DNA from: an uncultured cyanobacterium
GTDB taxonomy: Bacteria; Cyanobacteriota; Cyanobacteriia; PCC-6307; Cyanobiaceae
Assembly: GCA_903858015.1 (NCBI GenBank)
Contig: CAIOGZ010000008.1
Location: 1 to 64,000, forward strand
Direction: 5' to 3'
DNA length: 64,000 bases
This document shows positions 1 to 8,327 of the stretch, piece by piece (the stretch's first letter is position 1; every line of letters starts with the position of its first letter). The notes below the pieces were generated by a model. It had not been told where the DNA came from. It made no database searches and was given only the letters and a program-made list of their open reading frames with translations. The translations under genes were made by a program, and so were the position numbers.

Positions 1-80
1 AAGAAGCGCTGACGACGCGTCCGCTTTTTGGCGAAGATCTGCTCGTAGTCCGAAAAGCCCAGCTGGAGGGGGTCAGCCAT
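1..80 (-). CDS. IS5-family transposase, N-terminal fragment running off the window
   Basis: The reverse strand opens with ATG at 80 and reads MADPLQLGFSDYEQIF then a basic AKKRTRRQRF stretch before leaving the window. This resembles the start of IS5-group DDE transposases (a short leader, then a Lys/Arg-rich segment such as KKRTRRQRF before the DUF772 region). Only 26 codons are visible, so no catalytic residue can be checked. The adjoining 81-137 has the look of an element terminus, which supports the call. Whether the copy is intact cannot be judged. Confidence 0.55.
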   Translation of the reverse strand, partial: MADPLQLGFSDYEQIFAKKRTRRQRF

Positions 81-141
81 CCGTTCCAGTCTCAGTCTTG
101 GATCTGGATTGATTTTAGCGGGTTTTTCAGAGGTTCCTTAG
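81..141. mobile_element. Probable terminus of the IS5-type element with target-site TTAG
   Basis: Upstream of the transposase start the sequence ends in TTTTTCAGAGGTTCC (123-137), which read inward from the tip is GGAACCTCTGAAAAA, a plausible terminal inverted repeat. It is followed directly by TTAG (138-141), fitting the YTAR target preferred by many IS5-subgroup elements. The other end lies outside the window, so neither the matching repeat nor a second TTAG could be confirmed. The tip sits 40 bp beyond the ychF stop codon. Confidence 0.4.
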
Positions 142-180
142 GACCGCTGAGATTCAGGCTTGTTCGCGGCGCCCTTGGAT

Positions 181-1272
181 TTAAACGTTAAACAAAAACT
201 CCATCACGTCGCCTTCGGCCACCACGTACTCCTTGCCTTCGCTGCGCAGCCAGCCCCGGTTGCGGGCCTCGGCCAGGGAGCCCACCTCCAGCAACTGCTT
301 CCAGCCGATCGTTTGGGCGCGGATGAAGCCCCGTTCGAAATCGGTATGGATCACCCCGGCGGCCTGGGGGGCGGTCATGCCGGCGTTGATGGTCCAGGCG
401 CGGGTTTCCTTCTCGCCGCTGGTGAAGTAGGTGCGTAGCCCCAGCAGCTCATAGGTGGCACGGATCAGGCTCTGCAGCCCCCCCTCCGCCACCCCCAAAC
501 CCGCCAGAAACTCGCTGCGTTCCTCCGGCGGCAGCTCGATCAACTCGGCCTCCACCTGGGCCGAAATCCTCACGCACAGCGCCCCTTCCTGCTTCGCCAG
601 GGCTTGCACCGTTTCCACGAAGGCGTTGCCGCCGGCTAGGTCGTCCTCGCTGACGTTGGTGGCGTAGATCACCGGTTTGGCGGTGAGCAGGCCCAGCGGC
701 TTGACCAGGGGCGCCTCGTCCTCGCCCAGGGCGACCGAGCGGGCCGCACCGCCCTGCTCCAACTCCGCCTGGATCCGCTCCAGGGCCCCATCCTCGAGTT
801 GGGCCTCCTTGCTGGTGCGCAGTTGCTTCTTGAGCCGATCGCGCCGCTTCTCCACCTGGGCCAGATCGGCGAGGCCCAGCTCCAGATTGATGATCTCGGC
901 ATCGCGGCGGGGATCGACCGAACCCGAGACGTGAATCACGTCGTCGTTCTCGAAGCAGCGCACCACGTGCACAATCGCATCCACCTCGCGGATGTTGGCC
1001 AGAAATTTGTTGCCCAGGCCCTCACCCTGGCTAGCTCCCTTGACCAGGCCAGCGATGTCCACGAATTCCACCCGGGTGGGAATGATCTCCTTCGAGCCCG
1101 AGAGGGTGGCAAGCTGCTGCAGGCGCTCGTCCGGCACGGCCACCACCCCAGAGTTGGGTTCGATCGTGCAGAAGGGGAAGTTGGCGGCGGTGGCCTGGGC
1201 GTTGGCCACCAGGGCGTTGAACAGGGTGGACTTGCCCACGTTGGGCAGCCCCACGATTCCGGCTTTGAGCAT
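181..1272 (-). CDS. ychF: YchF/OLA1-family redox-regulated ATPase
   Basis: A 363-residue member of the TRAFAC (Obg-related) P-loop family, the usual length for YchF. The G1/Walker A motif GLPNVGKS lies at residues 8-15 and the switch-II-type [11 protein letters not shown] near residue 72. The position of the G4 motif carries NVSE instead of NKxD, the known reason YchF binds ATP rather than GTP. The C-terminal third, ending [14 protein letters not shown], is the TGS-type domain. YchF associates with ribosomes and is linked to stress and redox responses in other bacteria. It is transcribed alone toward the IS terminus, and the ATG at 1272 is an unambiguous start. Confidence 0.96.
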   Translation of the reverse strand: MLKAGIVGLPNVGKSTLFNALVANAQATAANFPFCTIEPNSGVVAVPDERLQQLATLSGSKEIIPTRVEFVDIAGLVKGASQGEGLGNKFLANIREVDAIVHVVRCFENDDVIHVSGSVDPRRDAEIINLELGLADLAQVEKRRDRLKKQLRTSKEAQLEDGALERIQAELEQGGAARSVALGEDEAPLVKPLGLLTAKPVIYATNVSEDDLAGGNAFVETVQALAKQEGALCVRISAQVEAELIELPPEERSEFLAGLGVAEGGLQSLIRATYELLGLRTYFTSGEKETRAWTINAGMTAPQAAGVIHTDFERGFIRAQTIGWKQLLEVGSLAEARNRGWLRSEGKEYVVAEGDVMEFLFNV

Positions 1273-1334
1273 GGCTCGAATCTAGGTGGCAGACCCGATC
1301 CGATCGGCCGTCCGCCCCCCAGTAGGCGGCCAAT

Positions 1335-2579
1335 TTGGCGAAACTGGGACCAGCCCCGGCCGTGCTTCCAATTACCGCCCCCTCGCCGCTCCGCCCGCTG
1401 CCCCCTCCAGCCGCTCAGGTGGTGGCGCCCCTACCCGCCCCGTCCCTGCCCCCTCGCGGCCTGCAGCCCGGCCGGTCGCCCAGGCCGCGCCGCCGCCTTT
1501 GGCTGGCGCTGGCCGCCAGCGCCGCCCTACTGGCGGCCCTGGGCCTCTGGCAGCGTCAGCAGGGCGCCAAGGGCCGCGATTTGAAGCCCTACACGGTGCT
1601 GGCCCGTTCCGGCCAGCTGCCGGGGGTGGTGAACGCCACCGGTGAACTGGCGGCGGTCCAACGGGTGAACGTGAGCCCGAAGCGGCAGGGCCTGATCGAG
1701 CAGCTCTACGTCGACGAAGGCGATCTTGTCACCGCCGGCCAGGTCTTGGCCCGCATGGATGCCGGCGATCTGCAAGATCGCAAGCAGGAACTGCGGGCCA
1801 ACCTCAGCTCGGCCGAGGCCGAATTGGCCCGCAGCGCCAGCGAACTTCGCCGCAATGAACCCCTCTTCCGCCAGGGTGCGATCAGCCTCAACGATCTCAA
1901 TCGCTTCCGCGCCGGTGCCCAGGTGAATCAAATGGCGGTGAATGCCGCCCGCCAGCGGCTGGAGCAACGCCAGGTGGAGGGCGGCGAATTGCTGGTGCGG
2001 GCCCCCTTTGCCGGGGTGATCAGCCAGCGCTTCGCCGATCCCGGCGCCTTCGTGACCCCCACCACCACCGCTTCGGCCAGCGCCGGTGCCACCAGCTCCT
2101 CAATCGTGGAGCTTTCCTCGGGGCTGGAGGTGCTGGCCAAGGTGCCCGAGAGCGACCTTGGCCGGCTGCGGCCAGGCCTGGCCGCCACGGTGCGGGTGGA
2201 TGCCTTCCCGGATCGGCGGTTCGCCGCCCGGATCCGCCAGATCGCACCCCGGGCCGTGAAAATCAACAACGTCACCTCCTTCGACGTCAAACTGGCGCTG
2301 CTGCCGCCGGCGCCGGAGTTGCGGATCGGCATGACCGCCGATGTGGACTTCCAGACCGGCCAGTTGCAGGCCCGCACCCTCGTGCCCACCGTGGCCGTAG
2401 TCACCGAGAACGGCAGACCCGGGGTGCTGCTGGTGGGCAAGGGCAGTCAGCCCAGCTTCCAGGCGGTGGAGTTGGGGGTGAGTAGCGGCCGGGACACCCA
2501 GATCACCAGCGGGCTTGAACCCGGCACCCGGGTGTTCATCGACCTACCGCCCTGGGCGAAGAAGAAAAACAAAACCTGA
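1335..2579 (+). CDS. HlyD/MFP-type periplasmic adaptor of an efflux system
   Basis: Up to 414 residues. After a Pro-rich N-terminus and a basic RRRL segment, one membrane helix (about residues 55-72) anchors the protein. A lipoyl-like half-motif (VDEGDLVTAGQVLARMD, about 125-141), a coiled-coil hairpin (about 145-210), the second lipoyl half (LLVRAPFAGVISQRF) and a beta-barrel region follow. This is the layout of membrane fusion proteins that link an inner-membrane RND or MacB-like pump to an outer-membrane channel. No pump gene adjoins it, so the partner is unknown. The start is uncertain: TTG at 1335 gives the longest form, and GTG at 1362 or 1419 would remove only the Pro-rich leader. Confidence 0.85.
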   Translation: MAKLGPAPAVLPITAPSPLRPLPPPAAQVVAPLPAPSLPPRGLQPGRSPRPRRRLWLALAASAALLAALGLWQRQQGAKGRDLKPYTVLARSGQLPGVVNATGELAAVQRVNVSPKRQGLIEQLYVDEGDLVTAGQVLARMDAGDLQDRKQELRANLSSAEAELARSASELRRNEPLFRQGAISLNDLNRFRAGAQVNQMAVNAARQRLEQRQVEGGELLVRAPFAGVISQRFADPGAFVTPTTTASASAGATSSSIVELSSGLEVLAKVPESDLGRLRPGLAATVRVDAFPDRRFAARIRQIAPRAVKINNVTSFDVKLALLPPAPELRIGMTADVDFQTGQLQARTLVPTVAVVTENGRPGVLLVGKGSQPSFQAVELGVSSGRDTQITSGLEPGTRVFIDLPPWAKKKNKT

Positions 2580-2614
2580 CCAGGCTTTCCCCCGCCAGCG
2601 CCAGCGCCCTGGGC

Positions 2615-3832
2615 TCAGCCCGCCGCCGCATCAAGGCCTAGAAACTGCGCCACCGCCGCCACGATCCTGCCGCTGGCCTGGCCGTCGCCAAAGGGGTTGT
2701 GGGCCCGGGCCATGGCTTCGTAGGCCGTTGGGTCCTCCAGCAGCTGGGCCGTCTCCGTCAGGATCGAGGCGCTGTCGGTGCCGATCAACTTGGCGGTGCC
2801 GGCCTCCACCGCCTCCGGCCGTTCGGTGGTGCGCCGCAGCACCAGCACCGGCTTGCCCAGGGCCGGGGCCTCCTCCTGGATACCCCCGGAATCGGAGAGC
2901 AGCAGGGTGGCGCCCCGCATCGCGGCCACCAGCTTGTCGTAGTCGAGCGGTTCGGTGAGGAAGGCGCGGGGGTGGTGGCCGAGCAGCGCTTGCAGCGGCT
3001 CCCGCACGGTGGGGTTGCGGTGCAGTGGCAGTAGCAGGACGGTGTCGGGGAAGCGCTCCAGCACCGCCAGGAAACCGCGGCCGATCTCCTGCAGCCGTTC
3101 ACCCCAGTTTTCGCGGCGGTGCACCGTGGCCAGCAGCACCCGCTGGTGCTGCCAGTCGAGGCCGGGGATCGCCAGGGTCGGGGCCGTTTCGGCCATCAAC
3201 AGCAGCGCATCGATCACCGTGTTGCCGGTGGTGAGGATCGCGCCGATCACGCCGGAGGCGCGCAGATTGGCGGCCGAGCGCTCGGTGGGGGCGAAGTGGA
3301 GCTGGGCCAGCTGGGAGATCAGGCGGCGGTTGGCCTCCTCCGGGAAGGGGTCGAACAGGTTGTCGGTGCGCAGGCCGGCTTCGACGTGGCCGACGGGAAT
3401 CTGCTCGTAGAAGGCGGCCAGGGCGCTGGCGAAGGCCGTGGTGGTATCACCCTGTACGAGCACCAGGGCGGGGCGGTGGAGGCTGAACTCCTGCTTCAGC
3501 CCCTGCAGGGCCGCGCAGGTCACATGGGTGAGGGTCTGGTTGGGGGCCATCAGGGCCAGGTCGTGGTCGGCCACCAGGCCGAACAGCGCCATCACCTGCT
3601 CCACCATCTCGCGGTGCTGGCCGGTGAGCACCACCCGGGTGCGGAACTGGTCAGACCGCTGGAAAGCCTGGATCACGGGCGCCAGCTTGATCGCCTCTGG
3701 CCGGGTGCCCAGCACGATCGTGATCAGCGGAGCCGCTGCAGATCCGCCCGGGCTTGCTGCAGGGGATGGGGCGATGGCCGCAGCGGCTGTGGCGTCGGCT
3801 GCAGCGGCTGCGGCGGAAAAAGAAGCAGACAA
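2615..3832 (-). CDS. wecB: UDP-N-acetylglucosamine 2-epimerase (non-hydrolysing)
   Basis: Interconverts UDP-GlcNAc and UDP-ManNAc, supplying ManNAc for surface polysaccharides. The family signature GTRPEAIKLAPVI starts at residue 42, followed by TGQHREMV, the HVEAGLRT segment, GNTVIDALL, the HRRENWG motif and the C-terminal SDSGGIQEEAPALGKPVLVLR, all typical of the WecB fold. At 405 residues it is about 30 longer than usual. The extra part is an Ala-rich leader (residues 1-35), and no better internal start was found, so translation may begin later at a non-ATG codon. It converges with the adaptor gene, leaving a 35-bp gap. Confidence 0.95.
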   Translation of the reverse strand: MSASFSAAAAAADATAAAAIAPSPAASPGGSAAAPLITIVLGTRPEAIKLAPVIQAFQRSDQFRTRVVLTGQHREMVEQVMALFGLVADHDLALMAPNQTLTHVTCAALQGLKQEFSLHRPALVLVQGDTTTAFASALAAFYEQIPVGHVEAGLRTDNLFDPFPEEANRRLISQLAQLHFAPTERSAANLRASGVIGAILTTGNTVIDALLLMAETAPTLAIPGLDWQHQRVLLATVHRRENWGERLQEIGRGFLAVLERFPDTVLLLPLHRNPTVREPLQALLGHHPRAFLTEPLDYDKLVAAMRGATLLLSDSGGIQEEAPALGKPVLVLRRTTERPEAVEAGTAKLIGTDSASILTETAQLLEDPTAYEAMARAHNPFGDGQASGRIVAAVAQFLGLDAAAG

Positions 3833-4043
3833 AACCGGACCCTAGATATGGCCAATCCTAAGGATCTTGGCTTTTTGCCTGGATCCGCCTGGCCAGCTGC
3901 CCAGGCCACGGCCCCTGGGGGAGGGGACGATCGCGCCCTTCCAGGTCGCTGGGCGCCGAGCTGGGCTTGGTTCTTGCCGGGGAATGGGCCCGCCATTGGC
4001 CAAGGAATGGTGCGAACATTGCCGGCAGCATCCAGCTGGAGCC

Positions 4044-5258
4044 ATGGCCGAATTGCCCTTTGCTTTCAGCTCAAGCGCCGCGATTCCGGCGCCGCCTCTT
4101 CCACCCCCTCCGCCTTCAGCGCCCCCTCCGCCTTCAGCGCCCCTAGTGCCGTCGCAGACAGAAGAACGGCCCGCTGAGATCCTTGCCGGCTCGGAGCAGC
4201 CGCAAACATTGGAGGCGATCGTGCGGATCGCTTTTGATAACGACTATTCCGATATCCATATCGGCATTGGCGAAATACCTCGCTTTCGTTGTCTTGGCGA
4301 CATGGTGACCTCCAATTGGCCGGTTACGGATGCCGTCCAGTTCCGCCAATGGCTGCGGGAGATCCTCGATCCCGGCCAATTGGATGACTTCAAGCGGGAT
4401 AAGGATTTTGATGGATCCTACGCCTTTGGCTTCGTGCGGATTCGGATCAATTTGCTCGAAACCCTGCTGGGGTCGGCCATGGTCCTGCGCCTGATCCCGC
4501 AGCAGATCCGCACGATTGAAAGCCTGGGTTTGCCCAGGGTGCTGCTCGATCTGGCCTCCCGGCCGAAGGGGCTGCTGCTGGTGACTGGTTCCACCGGTAC
4601 TGGCAAGAGCACCACGTTGGCGGCCCTGATTGATTATATCAATCGCAGCATGAGGCGGCATGTACTGACGATAGAGGATCCGCTGGAGTTTGTGCATGAA
4701 AGCCAGCAATCCTTGGTTCGGCAGCGGCAGGTCGGCAGCCATACCAAGGGCTTCCAGTCCGCCCTGCGGGCCGCCTTGCGCGAAGATCCTGATGTAATTT
4801 TAATCGGTGAAATCCGTGACCAGGAAACCCTGATCACGGCGATCAAGGCGTCCCAGACGGGCCACCTGGTGCTCGGCACCCTCCACACCAGCTCGGCCGT
4901 GCGCAGCGTCGAGCGGGTGATCGGCATGTTTCCTAGTCAGGAACAAGAGAGCATTAGGCGAGCGCTCGCCGATGCGCTCTTGGCCGTGATCTCCCAGGGC
5001 CTCGTGAAGACAACCGATGGCAAGCGAGTGGCATTTCATGATATTTTTATTAATACCGATTCCTGTCGTGATTATATCGTTACCGGCAAGCTAGACGAGA
5101 TCGAGGCGATCATGGCCCGCAGCGCTTTTGAGGGCATGCAGACCAGTAATCAATCCCTTGCCCGTCTAGTGGAGGAGGGGCGTGCCACGGTTGACGAGGT
5201 GATGGGCCAGAGCCTGCGGCCCAACGAACTGGCCCAGACCCTGCGCGGCCGCACCTGA
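4044..5258 (+). CDS. PilT-type twitching-motility / type IV pilus retraction ATPase
   Basis: A 404-residue secretion ATPase of the GspE/PilT superfamily without the long N-terminal domain of PilB. Walker A GSTGTGKS is near residue 182, the Asp box is LTIEDPLEFVH, Walker B is DVILIGEIRD, and the His box is GHLVLGTLHT. The family drives pilus retraction as a hexamer at the inner membrane. ATG at 4044 is preferred because a GGAGCC stretch precedes it and upstream codons look non-coding. The N-terminus holds a repeated Pro/Ser segment (PPPPSAPPPPSAP) encoded by an 18-bp DNA duplication near 4110-4145. No other pilus gene is in the window, so this could be a PilT paralogue rather than the main retraction motor. 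Confidence 0.88.
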   Translation: MAELPFAFSSSAAIPAPPLPPPPPSAPPPPSAPLVPSQTEERPAEILAGSEQPQTLEAIVRIAFDNDYSDIHIGIGEIPRFRCLGDMVTSNWPVTDAVQFRQWLREILDPGQLDDFKRDKDFDGSYAFGFVRIRINLLETLLGSAMVLRLIPQQIRTIESLGLPRVLLDLASRPKGLLLVTGSTGTGKSTTLAALIDYINRSMRRHVLTIEDPLEFVHESQQSLVRQRQVGSHTKGFQSALRAALREDPDVILIGEIRDQETLITAIKASQTGHLVLGTLHTSSAVRSVERVIGMFPSQEQESIRRALADALLAVISQGLVKTTDGKRVAFHDIFINTDSCRDYIVTGKLDEIEAIMARSAFEGMQTSNQSLARLVEEGRATVDEVMGQSLRPNELAQTLRGRT

Positions 5259-5293
5259 GCTGGGCGCCGGCCAGGTCTGCCGATGGCTGGAGC

Positions 5294-5548
5294 TCAGCCT
5301 CGATGGGTCGCCAGTCGGGCCAGCACCAGCACGGCCAAGCCCACGGAGAGGCCCAGCATCGCCAGGCGGCCATTCCAGATCTCGGCCTGGGGGGTGAAGC
5401 CGCGGCGCCAAGCGTTGAGCTCCTGTTGGGATACCAGTTCGGGGCCTGGGCTAGGGGGCTGGTCCCCTGGGGCCGGCTCGTGAAGCACGGCCTGCGGCAC
5501 AATCGGATCTGGAGTGGAATCTAACGGCACGGGATTGGCCGGGGCCAT
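5294..5548 (-). CDS. High-light-inducible protein (HLIP, one-helix chlorophyll a/b-binding family)
   Basis: An 84-residue protein with a Pro-rich N-terminal half and one C-terminal membrane helix. The helix carries the chlorophyll-binding signature ExxNGRLAMLG (AEIWNGRLAMLGL, about residues 55-67), diagnostic of HLIP/ELIP proteins. These small thylakoid proteins bind chlorophyll and carotenoid and protect photosystems during high light or assembly. ATG at 5548 is taken as the start because the sequence upstream in the same frame is a 12-bp tandem repeat and then the antisense of tsaD. It ends 35 bp from the stop of the convergent PilT-type gene. Expression control cannot be read from the sequence. 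Confidence 0.85.
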   Translation of the reverse strand: MAPANPVPLDSTPDPIVPQAVLHEPAPGDQPPSPGPELVSQQELNAWRRGFTPQAEIWNGRLAMLGLSVGLAVLVLARLATHRG

Positions 5549-5594
5549 GGGCACAGACGGCCGGTGGCCGTGCCTACGGGGATTGACGCAGCCT

Positions 5595-5642
5595 AGAGGG
5601 ATAGCTAGAGGGACTGCCAGAGGGGCTGCCAGAGGGATTGCG
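5595..5642. repeat. 12-bp tandem repeat, four units, just 3' of tsaD
   Basis: Four consecutive 12-bp units based on AGAGGGACTGCC (5595-5606, 5607-5618, 5619-5630, 5631-5642), differing mainly in the last five bases. The array begins 15 bp beyond the tsaD stop codon on the minus strand and separates it from hli. Because 12 is a multiple of three, no frame is closed by the repeat. It is one of several arrays in this window placed at gene 3' ends. Confidence 0.85.
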
Positions 5643-5657
5643 AGATGGATTGAACGA

Positions 5658-6716
5658 TTAAAAGCAGGCTTCGCTGGCGTAGAGCCGCCCGGCCTCGGCC
5701 AACGGCAGGCGGGGGGCCACGCCGAGCCGGATCGAACTACGGCATCCCTCGGCGAAGCGCTGGCAGGCCGCCGCGCCCACCATCGCGGCATTGTCGGTGC
5801 ACCAGGCCAGGGGGGCCACCCGCCAGAGCAGCCCGTCGGCGGCGGCCCGCTGCGCGAGCAGGGCCCGCAGCCGCCGGTTCGCGGCCACCCCTCCCACCAG
5901 CACGATCGTCGCCAGGCCCTCCGCCTTGGCACAACGGCAACTGCGCTCCACCAGCACCTCGGCCACCACCTGCTCGAAGCTGGCCGCCAGATCGGCCAGC
6001 GGCAGGGGGGCGCCGCTGGCGCCCAGGGCCTGCACCTGCCGCAACATCGCAGTTTTGAGGCCGCTGAAGCTGAAGTCGTAGGGCAGGAAGCCGCCGCCGG
6101 GCCGGGAGACCCGCCCCTTCGGCAGGCTGAAGCGGCTGGGGTCTCCGCCCTGGGCGGCGGCTTCGATCGCTGGCCCCCCCGGATAGGGCAGGCCCAGCAG
6201 ACGGCCCACCTTGTCGAAGCACTCGCCGGCGGCATCATCGTGGCTGCGCCCCAGCCGCTGGTAGTGCCCCGGGGCATCGACCCGAATCAGCTCGGTGTGG
6301 CCGCCGCTGACCAGCAGCACCAGGACCGGCCCCTGGGGGGGGGCTTCCTCCCCCAGCTGCACCGACGCCAGATGCCCCTCCAAGTGATGGATGCCCAGAA
6401 ACGGCTTGCCGTGCAGCCGGGCCAGGGTGCGGCCGGTTACCGAGCCCACCAGCAGGGCACCCACGAGGCCGGGGGCGACGCTGGCTGCGATCGCATCCAC
6501 CTCGGCCAGCGCCACGCCGCTCTCGGCCACCACCCGTTCGATCAGCGAGGGCAGGGCCTCCAGGTGGCGGCGGGAGGCGATTTCGGGCACCACCCCCCCC
6601 CAGCGGGCGTGCTCCTCAATCTGGGATGCCACGGCACTGGCCAGCACGCTGCGATCGGCCACGATCGCTGCCGCCGACTCGTCACAACTTGTTTCGAGCG
6701 CAAGAACCGTGGGCAT
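5658..6716 (-). CDS. tsaD: tRNA N6-threonylcarbamoyladenosine transferase catalytic subunit
   Basis: A 352-residue Kae1/TsaD/Qri7 family protein that transfers the threonylcarbamoyl group from TC-AMP to A37 of ANN-decoding tRNAs, working with TsaB, TsaE and TsaC. It begins [14 protein letters not shown] and has the metal-binding His pair at 111 and 115 in [10 protein letters not shown]. The phosphate-binding [10 protein letters not shown] loop and the C-terminal [12 protein letters not shown] motif are also present. It is divergent from psaF with only about 70 bp between start codons, so both promoters must share that gap. ATG at 6716 is the natural start. Confidence 0.97.
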   Translation of the reverse strand: MPTVLALETSCDESAAAIVADRSVLASAVASQIEEHARWGGVVPEIASRRHLEALPSLIERVVAESGVALAEVDAIAASVAPGLVGALLVGSVTGRTLARLHGKPFLGIHHLEGHLASVQLGEEAPPQGPVLVLLVSGGHTELIRVDAPGHYQRLGRSHDDAAGECFDKVGRLLGLPYPGGPAIEAAAQGGDPSRFSLPKGRVSRPGGGFLPYDFSFSGLKTAMLRQVQALGASGAPLPLADLAASFEQVVAEVLVERSCRCAKAEGLATIVLVGGVAANRRLRALLAQRAAADGLLWRVAPLAWCTDNAAMVGAAACQRFAEGCRSSIRLGVAPRLPLAEAGRLYASEACF

Positions 6717-6789
6717 CGCTCCGAACGGGCTCCCTTACTGTCCGCTGGTGACATCCTGCCCTGCGGCAGCCCTTTCCCGGCTCCTTCCC

Positions 6790-7269
6790 ATGCGCCGTCT
6801 TTTCGCCGTACTCCTCTCCGCCTTCCTGCTGCTTGGCTTTGCCCCGGCGGTTCGCGCCGACATCGGCGGCCTGACTCCCTGTTCCGAGAGCGCCCGCTTC
6901 CTGCAGCGTGCCGGCACCGCCACCACCGTCCAGGCCAAGCATCGCTTCGAGATGTACAGCAAGGCACTGTGCGGCGCCGATGGCCTGCCCCACCTGATCG
7001 TGGACGGCCGCTGGAGCCATGCCGGTGATTTCATCATCCCCGGTATCGCCTTCCTCTACATCACCGGCACGATCGGCTGGGCCGGTCGCACCTATCTTCA
7101 AGCCGTGGCCACCCGCAAGGACGCCACCATGCATGAGATCCAGATCGACGTGCCTCTCGCCCTGAAGAGCACCCTGGCCGCCGCCAGCTGGCCGATCGCA
7201 GCCTTCAGCGAGTTCTCCAGCGGCAAGCTCACCCAATCCGACAGCAAAATCACCGTCTCGCCGCGCTGA
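6790..7269 (+). CDS. psaF: Photosystem I reaction centre subunit III (PsaF)
   Basis: A 159-residue precursor with a signal peptide (residues 1-23, ending VRA). The mature lumenal domain begins [11 protein letters not shown], and one membrane helix lies in [20 protein letters not shown]. PsaF sits at the edge of photosystem I and contributes to docking of plastocyanin or cytochrome c6. The start at 6790 gives a standard signal peptide; the frame is open further upstream but encodes only the antisense of tsaD. psaJ follows on the same strand after 167 bp, the usual psaF-psaJ pair. Confidence 0.97.
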   Translation: MRRLFAVLLSAFLLLGFAPAVRADIGGLTPCSESARFLQRAGTATTVQAKHRFEMYSKALCGADGLPHLIVDGRWSHAGDFIIPGIAFLYITGTIGWAGRTYLQAVATRKDATMHEIQIDVPLALKSTLAAASWPIAAFSEFSSGKLTQSDSKITVSPR

Positions 7270-7436
7270 TTAGCCCCGAAGATTTCGGCCAGTTAAAATC
7301 GGGCAGTTGGATTCGCCCCCCTGAATTCGCTGCCCCCAGTTCTGGTTTCGATCCCTTGCTTTGCCCGTCAAAGCTTGTCTGCCAAAACCATGGTGGCCGC
7401 CAAGGTCGCCAATCCCTCTCTTCCCCAACTTCGGCC

Positions 7437-7553
7437 ATGAAGAAGTTCCTCACCACCGCCCCAGTCTTCGCCGCGATCTGGTTCACGATCACCGCCGGCA
7501 TCATGATCGAGTTCAACCGCTTTTACCCTGATCTGCTGTTCCACCCGCTCTGA
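7437..7553 (+). CDS. psaJ: Photosystem I subunit IX (PsaJ)
   Basis: A 38-residue single-helix thylakoid protein beginning [21 protein letters not shown] and ending [12 protein letters not shown], the highly conserved PsaJ sequence and length. It packs next to PsaF and stabilises it within photosystem I. It lies downstream of psaF on the same strand and is followed by a good intrinsic terminator at 7608-7637, so psaF-psaJ is probably one transcription unit. Confidence 0.97.
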   Translation: MKKFLTTAPVFAAIWFTITAGIMIEFNRFYPDLLFHPL

Positions 7554-7607
7554 TTGGTGGTTGTCGAGCCAGAGATTGTTTGCTTGCTGTCAAAGGCTGA
7601 TTGCCCG

Positions 7608-7637
7608 AAAGACGATCCTGATAGGTCGTCTTTTTTT
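7608..7637 (+). terminator. Rho-independent terminator of psaF-psaJ
   Basis: AAGACGA and TCGTCTT form a seven-base stem around a ten-base loop, followed by a run of seven T (7631-7637). It lies about 55 bp after the psaJ stop and before the convergent gmk. It is the clearest intrinsic terminator in the window. Confidence 0.85.
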
Positions 7638-7700
7638 GTGGCAAACCCGTTGCCATTTTACGGCGATCTCGTTGCCATGGTGATCTTTTTTGCTGGCGAT

Positions 7701-8294
7701 TTAGGCCAGTGACGGCAGCCCCATCAGCTGCTCCAGTTCCAGCAGCGCTACTTCGAGATCGTCATTCACCAGCACGGCATCAAACTCCGAGCTGGCCGCC
7801 AGTTCCACTTGGGCCCGGGCCAGGCGCCGGCTGATCGCCGCCTCGTTATCGGTGCCGCGGCCGCGGATGCGCTGTTCTAATGCTGCGAACGAAGGCGGCG
7901 CCACGAACAGCTGGGTGGCACTCGGAAAATTACGCCGCACTTGGCGGGCTCCCTCTAGCTCGATTTCCAGCAACACCGGCCGGCCGGCCTCCAGCTGCTC
8001 CTCCACCGGTCGCCGCGGCGTGCCGTAAAGATTGCCCGCGAACTCGGCCCACTCCAGCAGGCCCCCGCTGGCCAGTTGCTGTTCAAAGCTGCCACGGTCG
8101 AGGAAGAAATAGTGGCGGCCTTCCTCCTCGCCGACGCGGGCAGGGCGGGTGGTGGCCGAAATCGATAGCCAGATCGTGGGGTGCCGCTCCAACAGCCGCC
8201 CCACCAGGGTGCCCTTGCCCACGCCACTGGGGCCGGTGATCACGGTGAGGCGGGCGGGGCTGGCGGTGGGCGTCATCGGGCGTCCAGGGCTCAT
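7701..8294 (-). CDS. gmk: Guanylate kinase
   Basis: Phosphorylates GMP to GDP with ATP. The 197-residue protein has the P-loop GPSGVGKG at residues 21-28, then [17 protein letters not shown] (the GMP-binding region), [23 protein letters not shown] and the [13 protein letters not shown] segment, all characteristic of Gmk. Two in-frame ATG codons are possible, at 8294 and 8276. Both give a normal enzyme, and the second yields the more usual short leader. It diverges from the NFACT gene, whose start is only 34 bp away. Confidence 0.96.
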   Translation of the reverse strand: MSPGRPMTPTASPARLTVITGPSGVGKGTLVGRLLERHPTIWLSISATTRPARVGEEEGRHYFFLDRGSFEQQLASGGLLEWAEFAGNLYGTPRRPVEEQLEAGRPVLLEIELEGARQVRRNFPSATQLFVAPPSFAALEQRIRGRGTDNEAAISRRLARAQVELAASSEFDAVLVNDDLEVALLELEQLMGLPSLA

Positions 8295-8327
8295 CGCAGA
8301 GTAGAAGCGGGAGGAGCGACGGGCGCC

